Assembly (NCBI GenBank): GCA_940671915.1
Contig: CALNVZ010003426.1
Location: 18,074,897-18,138,896 of the forward strand
Direction of reading: 5' to 3'
Source: Paracentrotus lividus
Lineage: Eukaryota; Echinodermata; Echinoidea; Camarodonta; Echinidae
DNA length: 64,000 nucleotides
A program made the position numbers and the translations under genes. Numbering within the stretch: the stretch's first letter is position 1; each line of letters starts with the position of its first letter. The notes beneath the pieces were generated by a model. The model was not told where the DNA came from and did not search any database. It saw nothing but the letters and a program-made list of their open reading frames with translations. Shown here in pieces: positions 22,939-35,526 of the stretch.

Positions 22939-25834
22939 ATCACCAAAAGAAACAATTCACCAACCGTGAATTTGACGGTTGAGTCCTGACTAAAAATACA
23001 TCCGTTAACCAACAACGTGAACAAGCAAACACAAAAAAAGCGATCAGCGAATAGACTGATACCTGAAGGTGAAGGCCGAATTTGTTTTTCAGTTTTTGTC
23101 CATTTTATTTCAATAAACCAATGTCAATTCAGACTGAATTCCCTATAGCTCCATTGAATTTTATATGCTTTAAACCACGTCAAATCAAATATTGCTTGGC
23201 AAAAACTTGACTATAACAAAGAAAACGAGTCAAGGATATATACCGGTAGGCCCTACTATCAATATTACTGTCTCCGTTTTTCGCCCTACATCAGACTCGG
23301 TATTTTGAATGTGAATTGAATTTGTTTTTGGTCCATTAATATTGTTTTTGATACCGCACAATAAAACCCATACGTTACAAATTTATAATAGGTACTCGCT
23401 TGATCAAGAAAAAATTACTCAAAAATCACATATTATCACACAGCAGGGTCGGAAGGGGGTGGGGGTTGAGCCTTTTTTTTTTTTTTTTTTTTTTTGTGAG
23501 GGATGGGGGAGAGGGCTGAATATGCAAAATAAAATCACAAAAATAGATGGTCATTTTTTAGTTTTTGTACACGCTACTGAAAAAAGTGGTTGCTGCAGCA
23601 GAAAAATGTCCGATTAAAACATGTACAGTCATAGTGCTTTCAAATTATCGTGGCGTTATCTGCCGCCCCCCCCCCCTTTCCCCGGGCTTGGATCCGCTAC
23701 TGCGGACATAATTGTTAGACGGCATTATTTTCACAGCTTTTCGAAATGCAACAAAAAAGGATTTCTTTTTCTTCGAAACTGGTCGAGGAAGATCTCATTA
23801 GTGTGACAAAATCAGTTGTGGATAGGCCTACGGTGAGGGAGGGGGGGGTGGGCAACATTTCATTTAATTTAATTTATCTACCCCGATTCTCTATTTTATC
23901 CTCTTATTTTCAACCACGTTTTGACCATGCACATACAATGTTAAATATTTCCATGATAACTATACCGCTGCCCCTCTTTTATTATGGACAAATTTTGTAT
24001 AAAATCTTATTTTGGGCATCCTTTTCATCAGGGCCCGTCCATTACAAAGGGGAATCCAACCCGTGTAAGGAGAGAATCAATCCTAAAGTAAATTGAGAGG
24101 AGCAGTTAAAAAAGGGGGGGAAAAAGGAAAATCAGAACTTTTTTTATAGTCCACTGAAAACAATGGCTTTCATAAGTTCTAAATCATTGTGATGTGAGTA
24201 ATGTATTTTGAACGAATTCGCAATCACATCACGCTTGCCAAACAAATTTCACAAACATGGGGCCTCACGTCTGCACTGCATCTCAACAGTACGGCAATAC
24301 ACCAGACGGTGGCCTGTACTTAGAAGAAGAAGAAAATATATGTAAATGATTTTTTAAAAAAGAAGACTTTTCATTATTATTTTTTGTTTACGAATACATC
24401 ATTGGATATATTGGAGGGTACAAAATGACACTTCCCAAGCTTTATTATTTTGGTGGGGCAATATGCATCCTGGGATCAACGCCAATCCTTTCACCTCAGA
24501 CACTTTGGTGATCTGCTGCTGTTGTTGTTGTTATAATTGTTATTGTTGTTGTAGTTTTGTGTATTTTTCAATATTACCAAGGCACGCATGAATAAACATT
24601 TTATCGAAGTATCTTCTCTTTTCTTTCTCTTTTTTAATTCTCTGAATAGGTCTACTCCAAACCCATGAATGGCTATGCAAGGTATTACTCAACACAAAGA
24701 ACTTGAATCATGAAAGGCGTTTTTATTGACGCATAAAGTCGCAGTACCGGGTCATGCGACGTGGGCATGCATTATGTTGGATCATGCACAGATTACGTGT
24801 TATGGACCAACTTACATCCATTGTGACGGGGTACAGGGACAAGGTGATTTCCAGACCATGCTGTAAGTGCCCTATGTCACACAAAGAAAGACCAATAATA
24901 ATAACAATAATAACAAATATCCTCAATAATAAAATTATAACAATTGTTTTATATTTTGGTACGGCTGAGCTTTGACGAGACCAAAACCAGAGTGGAACAC
25001 AAACAAATAAACATTTTATTACCCAAGAAAAGCCAAAATTCATCTAGCCATAAAATATATTACAATGTTACGAGAACGGTCAAAGATCAACAATTTCTTT
25101 TTAAATATTGGCACACGCACCGGTTTTATTGTATATAGTTCGCTATTTATTGTACATTTAATTGTAATGCAAATTACATCAAATAATAAAAAAGAATGTT
25201 AAGAAAAAAGACAATTTTTAATGTTTATGTTATTTTGATAATCAAGGTGCTCATGTGGGAAACTTATTCCTAATAATTTGTGGGGGACAAGAAGATTGCA
25301 TGCAGTTCAATCGGTATCTTTGTTAATTTTGTAATAAAGATTATGGAAGAGTGAAAAAGTTCCGAGAGAAAGATGTTCGAGAGCGCATAAAAACAAGTCC
25401 AATTAATGGATTCTAAATACTGAAGAGGATTTCTTAATCATTTCCCCAATGATAATTAACTCTAAAACCAAACTAAGTTATTTTATCACTCGAACAATAT
25501 TGTTCGTCCCTCTGGAGCAATAAAATCGCGTAAACAGCTATTCAAGTATAAAGCGCATGCGTGATAATAGCAGTGGAAAGGGGCAACCCCCAATACTAAA
25601 TAACAACATACACATCACGCACATTAACTCCGCATTCGCATATGTCTATGAATTTGTCATTGAGCAAAAGCGCTCGCAAAATATAATGCATGCACGATTT
25701 CACATAAAAGCATACACTCACGTGGCGTGCATATCACAAGAGAGCTGCTCGCGGCGCCAACAAAAACTAAAGTTGCATTTGGATATTGTGTTTGCATTTA
25801 ACTTTACTTATTATTGAAGGAAAAAATTGAAGCA
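22939..25834. other. Intergenic spacer between NAT10 and AMT
   Basis: No convincing exon seen on either strand. It holds homopolymer runs (T at 23471-23496, C at 23667-23677, G near 23840), TTG/AAT triplet repeats at about 24517-24555 and 24895-24945, and a perfect 16-bp palindrome, CGAACAATATTGTTCG, near 25493. A non-coding NAT10 5' exon and the promoters of both divergent genes should be in this region, but I cannot place them. Confidence 0.5.
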
Positions 25835-25946
25835 ATGGCAGTAAATGAAAGTGATATCATTTTGAAGCAGCTTCAAGCTGATTTTCAACATCTCGAGGAA
25901 AATACGGACCACTTTTTCCTGCTCATCATATCGTGTATTATCTTTT
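25835..25946 (+). CDS. AMT: AMT coding exon 1
   Basis: Starts [20 protein letters not shown] and ends in the first membrane span, [11 protein letters not shown], before donor GTGAGT (phase 1). A TAA in frame at 25799-25801 and no earlier ATG after it decide the start. A CATAAAAGC sequence near 25703 could be a weak TATA-like element, but this is not established. Confidence 0.88.
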
Positions 25947-28900
25947 GTGAGTATAATATTATATACCGGTAATATCGTTTTGTTTATATGTGTATCATGT
26001 CGATCGAGAGAGAAAGAGAGAGAGAGAGAGAGAGTATTCTGCATAAAATGTTATTATTATTCCCCGTGTTATACATTAAATACATAATCATATAAGTTTG
26101 GAAAGTTTTGTTTTTGTTTTTGTTTTTTGTAAACAAAATTGGAGTGTAAGGAATGATAGAGTAGTTAGTATATTAATTTTTTCAAAGAAAAGCATGGAAA
26201 TATATATTAATTGTACAAAAAAGTACAAAAATACGACCAGCAAAGGGTATAAGGAAATAAGGTTCGTAAACATTATGCGGGTTTTTTTTTTATTTTTATT
26301 TTTTAAAGAAACGAATAAACATGAAATATGAGCATGATACACACATGATAGCAAGGAAACATACCGGAAATATAATATGAAAATAGATATAAATGCATAG
26401 GCATTCAATCGTGGAAAAGAAATTCAAGCGACTTGGTAATGTAAAATAATAAACAATATACAGGGCTACTTCTAAGGAAAGAGATATAGATGGGGAGAGA
26501 CCGCTTTTTAAAGTATTAACATACCAGGGGCCGCGGAGCCTGGGGGGGGGGGGCTGCAGCCCCCTCCCCCACTTATTTCAGCCAATGTGTACAAAAATGC
26601 AAAAATGACCATACATTTGTGATTTTTAGCCTGTTCAGCCCCCCAATTTCGGCTCAGCCCCTCCACTTTCAAAAACGCTCCTCTGCCCCTGCATACTGCA
26701 TGCGAAGAAAGCATGATAGGTACTGACATACATTAAAGTGGGAGCTTACCCTGGATTTTACTCGAGTTTAAAAAAAACAGAAAAAAGTTAGTGAAGGATC
26801 GAAGTAAATCAACTAAAATAATAACGAAGCCATATGTTTTTTTTTTTTTGTTTTTTTTTCATGCCGTCGCTTGTGATAGATCTGGGGGGCATTTCATCAA
26901 AGGACTTGTCGGACGTTTTATCCGACAAATCTGCCCCCAGCCAATCAGATACAAGAATTTCAGTAGCTTATAACAGTTTGTCGGATAAAACGTCCGACAA
27001 GACCTTTGATGAAATGGATTAATATTCTTCTGAAAATGGAAATTTTTGGAATTTATGTTTCACAGCATAATGTATAGAAGAGCGGCTCGCAAGTGACGTC
27101 ACAAAATAAGAACTTAAAATATTGGTAACTTTGTTTTTCCTGGATCCCCCAAAGTTTCGCTCATATATTTAAAAAAAAAATTAAAAAAAAAAAAAAAAAA
27201 TCCACATGTTTACAATCCAATAAAATTCCAGAATGAACTTCCATTTTAAAAACATTATTCATGGGGTCAATGTACGAGAGGAAAAAGATCGAAATAGAGG
27301 AGGAAAGAAAACAGAACGAAATAAGAGAATATTAATTCAAGCAATTTTGCATAGTATAACAACCATACGAAGGGCGTGGATTGATATTCTGAAAAAATTA
27401 TATATTTGCCTATGACTTGCAGCACCTTGCTTTTCACTACTCATCATCATTATTTTCGTTATTACTATTAGTCATTATTATTGTTATTTGCATTGATTTT
27501 GTTCTTGAAATTATTAAACTGCATGGAATAGGCGCTGTCTCTGTGTACCATGCATTAGTAGTGTCCGGAAGCATCCGCCCTATCATTTTGCAGTAACATT
27601 GAATGATATTCAAATCACATTTATTCGATTTAGCTTATTTTGCCAACATAATTATAAACACTCAGTCTGGTATCTCTTCAAAATTGCAAGCTAATTGCTT
27701 GCTTTACCTTCGAGATATCAATGATTTCATACTCAAAATTTATAAACCAACACCGGATGGTTTATAAAACCATGTGCTTTTCCACACACCCATTTCCTGT
27801 TGTAAAGTCCCCCGTCTCTAGCGGCCTGGTGGGCTATCAGCAGAGGGCACTGGTATTCGAATGTATGCTTGGCATTGTTTGTACTCTGTTTTAAGGTAGT
27901 AAATGATTTTCATTTGATCTGAAACTTTCAGTAGTTTGTTTTTATTGTTGGAACAATATAATTTTATTAATCTTGATATAATTGCTCTTGTTTTTGAAAG
28001 CTACTAAATCCCATTAATAGGGGTAATCAATCTGTACTTCAGGAGGTAGTCTTATTCTATTTTTGATCATTATTGTTTAGTCCGGTTGATTCAATTGTTC
28101 TCTTAATTAGGGGATAGTTAGGCTGCAAGCAATTACTTCAAACAATAGACCTACAACCAGGATACAACACCTTGTAGTCGAGCTGCACATTTCAATTGTA
28201 TTTTAAGCAGCCTAAAACAGGATGTGACAACTCTGGGCCTGAATGTATAGTTAATGATGTAGCTTCTTGCATAGCCGGATGCATGCATCCAGACGCTCGT
28301 CATAATTGATGCCTCGTATCAATTTAAAGCCATTCAAAACATACCATAGCAAACCACGTTTTCAGCGCTGCACGTTTTCCTTAAAAAGTTATAGAAAAGC
28401 AAAACATAATCAATTATAAATCGATGAAATATAAATGAGAATGAATTGATTTATTTTTCCTTACTAACAGTGCAATATGACACATACAGCAGATGTTACA
28501 GTTGCAACTCTGCTAGCCAACTGTATGCAGTTATTTATTGAAACGTGCTTTAAATAGCACATTTCATCGTATTAACAACAACAACAACAAGTTCTATATA
28601 AAATGATTTGATCAAGTAATATCTTTGGCGCGATCGAGGGGCTAGGGCACTTGTTTTACAGGTTCACATTATTTGACTAAATTATTGTCGGCATATAATA
28701 GGGGCGCTAATAAGACCACCAAAAAATCAATAACACAGGGAGAGGAGATGGTGTACACATTGCGTGCGTAATTGAATCTGATGATATAAAAAGCTTTATA
28801 AGCTCTTCAGCCTGAATAGAATATATCGTACAAGAGGGGGACAATTTCCATTGCATGAAGATTAATCACATCCTCAAAGTGTATTGTATTTCCATAAATG

Positions 28901-30936
28901 GACAGGCACCACAATACCTGACTAATTTATTTGACAAAGCGAATTCTATTCATGGTTACAGAACCAGAGCTGCAATAACTGATGGACTTTTGATACCAAA
29001 AGCAAGGACAAATACTGGCAAACAAGCTTTTTCCCATGTTGGTGCAGTGGAGTGAAATCGTTTGCCGCATGATGTAAGGCAGGCACCTTCGAAACGCACA
29101 TTTTCAGCAAGATTTGGGAAAGTGACCCGAAATTAGGCAACACCCCTCATGAAATTCCATTAGTAAATGACTTCACACCCCGCTTCACACTCACCTAACA
29201 CATTAATATATCATAAATATCTATATTTATAACCAATATTTATATACCAATAAAAAAATTCTCGTGCAAGACACCATATGGTTGCTGACTCCACTCCACT
29301 CCCTTGTAATGTAGTTTACAATAAGTTTCTTGTATATATTTTGTTATTGTTTCTGTAATCTATTTTCGTTATTGTATTCCAGGGCCTCTAAGCATAACAG
29401 TGTTTACCCACTGACAGAGGTCAGCCGGCTGGTATTAGAATTTAGAGAGCGCAATAAATGTAAAATAAATAAATAAATGAAGCAGGAACCATACTCTAAT
29501 CTTCTGCAATTTTTTCATCTCATTGTGGTGCTGAAAATCTTGAGATATGATTAGTTTTCTACAATTACGAAAAATGTATTTTGCATATGCCTTGCCTATA
29601 CGTGTGTCTCAAAAAAAAACGTAACACTTTTGAAATGGTTGCCAAATTGAGCATATATAATTTATGAAAAATGTCGATATGTATGGAAAGCTAAAGGACC
29701 AACCTTTCATATGATATGAAAAATTGAAAAAAAAAATCATGCTTCGATGCACAGTGTTCACTTAAGTTAGAGGTATGAAAATGCGCCTGCGCAGGATTTT
29801 CCTTCCAATTTTGAACAGGTAAATTACTTGTAGCTTACATAATAAGGTCGATGTGAGATATTCATGATCGATGGATCAAAGGATATTTTGAATCAAAAGG
29901 ATATTTTGAATACCTTGAATACCATTCCTTTTTCTGTGTTATTCATCAATCCCGAAACACACCGCCCACCCCCCCCCCACACACACAAACTTCACTCCCA
30001 TCTTATTGTATCATTGATCTGGTAGATGTGAACGGATTAAGGAAGAATGTGAATTGGCTAATTGAAATATTCCAAATCATAATTGACATTACGCAACCAC
30101 TGTCGCTCTCCCTCCCACACACACACACACGACACACCACACAACTTCTTCCCATCCTCTCACTACTCCTTGCTTTTTTATCAGTTTTCTTCGAAAGTTT
30201 GGTGGATCATTTTTCCATAATCAAATTATCAGTCACTCATTTTGATTATTAATGGAAAAATGATCCACCAAACTTTCGAAGAAAACTGATAAAAAGCAAG
30301 GAGTAGGTGAGAGATGGGAGAGGTTGTGTGTGTGTGTGCGTGTGTGTGGAGGGGGGAGGACAGTGGGTGCGTATTGTCAATTATGATTGGAATGTTTCAA
30401 TTTAGCCAATTCACATTCTTCCTTATCGTTCACATCTACCCAGATCAATGATACAATAAGATGGAGGTGGAAGTGTGTGTGTGTGGGGGGGGGGGTGGGC
30501 GGTGGTGTTTCGGGATGATGAAAACACAGAAAAGAAATGGTATTCAAGGTATTCAAAATATCCTTTTGATCCTCGATCATGAATATCTCATATCGACCTA
30601 TTTTGTAACTACAAGTAATTTACCTGTCCAAATTGGAAGGAAAAACCCTGCGCAGGCGCATTTTCATACCTCTAACTTAAGTGAAGCACTGTTCATCGAA
30701 GCATGATTTTTTTTTTCAATTTTTCATATATATGAAAGGTTGGTCTTTACCTTTCCATACATATCGACATTTTTTCATAAATTTAGTAGTATGTTCAATT
30801 TGGCAACCATTTCAAAAGTGTTACGTTTTTTTTTAGACACACGGTATGGCTCTGTGAAGGTTTAGACGGAAAGGAGTCGTAATAAAAACAAAGTGTTTGT
30901 GTAATTCCAATTTTCTCCTAGTCGTATAAAACTTAG

Positions 30937-30975
<39 letters not shown>

Positions 30976-33900
30976 ACAAAAGTAGATTATACAAAATAAA
31001 GTGTATCAACAAGAAAAGGGATTTGGTTTCAATTCGCTACCACATACACATAATCGTTTGAGAAGATCTCACAACTAGATTATCCCCTTTCGATGCACTT
31101 TCTTTAGAAATAAAATTTGTATAATAATCATACAAGTCATTACCATCAGGAATGCGAAATGTAAAAGATAACTCTTTTCACTAGGATAAGGTCATCATTA
31201 TTCATTCAGAGCTCTCTTATAATTTCCCGTCAAGATAACTGCACGTTTTCAAGGAACCTTAGCGCGTGATTTTTTTTCATTTTTTAATCATTTTTTTCCC
31301 TCATTTTTTTTTTACTTCTCTTATTTTATGGTTTCTATTATTGTATTATCACGATGCATGCAGCAGATATCCGCCTGTAGGATGCACCAATGTCATTTAT
31401 TATCATGCACCGTGTTCACGGTGTTGATGGTTGGATATACTTCATTAAGCACACACAAAAATGACTAAAATACAAAGTTTATACGGTGCTTTTGTATGTG
31501 CGTAATCGGTATAGCAGGTGTCTGCATACATGTTTTTATGTGTATCATATTTCGTCATTTCATATAGGCCTACACAGTGTCAGTTTTAAATAAATATGTA
31601 AATCGTGTGTTCTATGGTGTTGATACGAGTTTGTTTTGCATAAATAAAAGATGAATCAATACTGACTAAAAGCACTTCCAAATGTTTGTTTCTTGATTGT
31701 CTTGTGTGTGTGTGTTTGTAGGGAAGGGGGTGTTATTGCATTATACTTAATCTTTCAGACATAATCTAAATTCAAACTATTGAAAGTGCATGTAGATGGT
31801 TAAACCCCCCCCCCCGCCACAAAAAAAAAAAATAAATAAATAAATCAATCAATCAATCAATCAATCAATAAAAAAATACATAAATAAATAAATAAAATAG
31901 ATAAAATAAAAAATAAATAAATAAATAAAACAGAATGAAAAATACATTAAAAAAAACCTGATTATCATTATCATTATCATAATTTTTTATTGTTATTCAT
32001 ATTGATATCTGTATATATTTACTTTGCTTTCAGTGATGCAGTTGGGTTTTGCCTTTTTAGAAGCTGGATCGGTTCGGGCCAAGAATACAACCAACATCCT
32101 TCTGAAGAATATGCTGGATGTTTGTGAGTAGCCTTTTTTTATACCTCAAAAGAGGGGTTTATTCAATAATTTCCATCTGCATGGATTTTTTCGATTTCAC
32201 TTTCAAAGATATATCTTAGTCTAAGTTTGCGAGTTTCAGACATACAATTTTTTCGGTCAATTATCGTTTTATATATGCAAAAAAAGAGCGACTGTCATAA
32301 CAACGTCTATTTATTTTTCAATATTCGACTTAATTACGTAAAGAATATCTATTTCAACATCAATATCGAATGTTAACTTGATAACTTGTTTGACAAAATC
32401 ATAAAAAGGCTTATTCAAATCACAATTAAAAAAAGCACGAACTATATCTTCAGTTATATGGCAATAAGGGCAATACTCATCATCCGCAAAACCTCATTTG
32501 TGAGTAGCTATTCATAAAGCTTGTTCATTAATTTGACAGTGTGGATAAAACAAGTAATCACTAGGATCTTTTCTACCTTTACGTTTAGCGATAAAACTGA
32601 ATAATTGTCAAACGCTTCCTATTTCTACCTGAGAATCTTTTTTGCGAACCTCACATCTTCCACGAGTAACATCATAAGCTCCTTATAACTTATCTTGATT
32701 TAACTAATCAAAATACAAAAATGGTGGACAAAGTAGATAAGTATCCGTCTACTTTTTTTCTTTTGATCGCTTTGGTAATAAAGGTAAAGTAATAATAAGC
32801 TTTATGGTTTTAAAATTTTTCTTAAATTTGGGGGGAAATGCGATAGAGACTGCAAAAGAGAACTCATCGCGGTGTTCCGATTTCGACTATGACCAAAAAG
32901 TTACCATACTTGTTAGGCTATATATATACAAGTATACATTATTGCCACCCCACAAAATATATAAACCCCTCCCAAAAAGTTTCGCAAATGGACTTTGGGC
33001 CATGATAACTCTTTAGGTACGCTTTAGTTATTCATGATATTCATACCATTGGAAAGATAATTTATTGCCCCTTTTATTGATGTCCTATTTGTAATGATTT
33101 TGTCATGCTTCAATGCACAGAATATCAAAATATGGAGAAAAGTAAAAAGTCAAATTTTGTAAAATGCACTTTTATTGATCACATTGAAGTTCCGCAACTT
33201 GACTTTAGGTCCTGATAACTTTGGGGATATTTTCTCATTTTTATTGAATTCTATACTATTGTCAAGTTAATTTATTCCTCTCTTGATTGATACCTTATTT
33301 GTCATGGTGATGTCATGCCTGGGTCCACAAAAACCCTGAATACCACATGAATACATGGCAAAGCGAAAGATAATTTTCAGTTTAAATTTCTGTAACACTA
33401 CTTTGAACCTTGATAAATTTTAATGTGGGTTTTTAATCATTATCAATTTTCATAGCATTAAAAAGTAAATTTATTCTTCTTTTTATTGATGCCCTATTTG
33501 CAATAGTAACATCATGTTTGAATGCACATAACTCATGAATATAATGCAAAGTAAAAAGTGTAAAATTGTGAAATGCATTGTTATTGCTGGCCACAGACAG
33601 TAATACTGACAATAGGCATTCAATTTGCAACATTTAACTTCTGACTTGTCCTAACATTCAGATGTTCTGTGCATGCAAGAACAACACTCTCGTTACAAGT
33701 AGGGTATCATGAATAAGAGGAATTTACTTGACAATGGTATAAAATTCAATAAAAATTAGAAAATACCCCAAGACGTTATCAGGGCCTAAAGTCGAGTGGC
33801 GGAACTTCACTTTGATAAATGCATTTTGCAACATTTGACCTTTTACATTTCTCCATATTCTGATATTCTGTGCACTGAAGCATGACAAAATCATTACAAA

Positions 33901-34016
33901 TATGATATCAATAAAAAGGGGAATAAATTATCTTTCCAATGCTATGAATATCAGGAATAACTAAAGCGTACCTGAAAAGTTATCATGGCCCAAATTCCAT
34001 TTGCGAAACTTTTTTG

Positions 34017-34074
<58 letters not shown>

Positions 34075-34585
34075 GGTATCCATGATAAAAAATAATATGG
34101 TATCCATGATAAAATATACCCAAATTGCCACACGGTAAATCCCGAAGGCTGTATCTAGACTTAATTGACGAATTGTACTAATCAAGCCCACCAATTTGTT
34201 AGAAGCAATAAAGTGATCTTTTGTAAATATGTACTTTGCTTTCGAATCGGTGTAGATTAGATGTGACATAACTCTTTTACATGATTATGAAGCCCGTGTC
34301 AGAACTTTACACTTTACCCGAGCTTTCTATATTTCCATGAACAGGCATTGGAGCAGTAGCGTACTGGGGTGTGGGTTATGCTTTCGCCTTTGGTGAAAGC
34401 TCAAATCCTTTTATCGGCTACAGAAACTTCTTCTTCGAGCACATGGACAGTACCGAGTACTCCCATTTCTTCTTTCATTTCGTGTTCGCCGCAACTGCCG
34501 CCACGATCGTCTCTGGGGCGATGGCGGAGAGAACCGAGTTTGCGGCATACTTTATGTATTCGTCTCTGATCACTGGTAAGGAAGG

Positions 34586-34634
<49 letters not shown>

Positions 34635-34748
34635 GTGATGACCATGATGATGGTGGTGGTGATGATGCTGATGATGGCGATGATGGTGGTGGTGGTGATG
34701 GTGGTGATGGTGATCATGGATATGATGATGGTGATGATGATGATGATA

Positions 34749-34783
<35 letters not shown>

Positions 34784-35494
34784 GATGAAGATGATGATCA
34801 GGGTATAATGACGGATAATGGTGAGGATGATAGTGATCATGATTAGCATGATGGTGGTGATGCTGATGATGATGGTGGTAATGGTGGTGTTAATGATGAT
34901 GAAGTTGTTGATGGTGACGGTGAAAATAATGGTGAGGGTAGAAGTGATGTTGATGGTAATGATGGTGGTGATAAGGATGATGCAGTTGATGATGATAGTG
35001 ATTATATTGATTGTGATGTTGACGGTAAAAGTAATGAATTATGTTGGGATGATCGAGGTGATGATGATGGATATAGTCATGGCAGTGATGGTGATTGATG
35101 AATGACAATGATGGTGGTAATTGTGATAGTGATGATCATGGTAATATATAATAATGATAATTTTGTTGGTGACTGTGATGATGTAACATTAAAAGCTGAC
35201 AATTAATATTTTGGACCAGAAAATATAGTATTATTGAGATACACTTCCTAATGCAAGTAGTTTGAAGATTATGAGGTATAGGTAAAATATGAGGATATAA
35301 TATTTTGTACTTTTTTGTTGTGATTCCGCCTCCGTATATCTTACTCAATCTGTATCACATTTCCGTTAGGTTTCATCTACCCTGTAGTGACTCACTGGGC
35401 GTGGGCATCTGATGGTTGGCTTGGTAACAGTGGAATAGATATCGGCAATGGAATCACATTGGCTTTCATGGTAGGAAATCGATTTGTTTTTTGA

Positions 35495-35526
<32 letters not shown>

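Larger units (their letters stand above)
25947..32033 (+). other. AMT: AMT intron 1 (6.1 kb)
   Basis: Holds a GA run at about 26006-26034, the small GTCGGA palindrome at 26884-27017, a LINE 3' fragment, a 1.24-kb foldback, a TA/T tract and ATAA/TCAA simple repeats. Between 27020 and 28845 I see no exon or clear repeat structure. The intron is bounded by GTGAGT and CTTTCAG. Confidence 0.75.

Noticed and set aside
24723..25043. 106-residue minus-strand frame next to the AMT promoter region
   Set aside because: The middle is encoded by AAT-type repeats and no splice-flanked conserved exon is visible; could at most hide a non-coding NAT10 5' exon.
34371..35108. Long Met-rich, Ile-rich and His-rich frames on both strands
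   Set aside because: All come from the GAT microsatellite after AMT exon 3; only 34345-34575 is coding.
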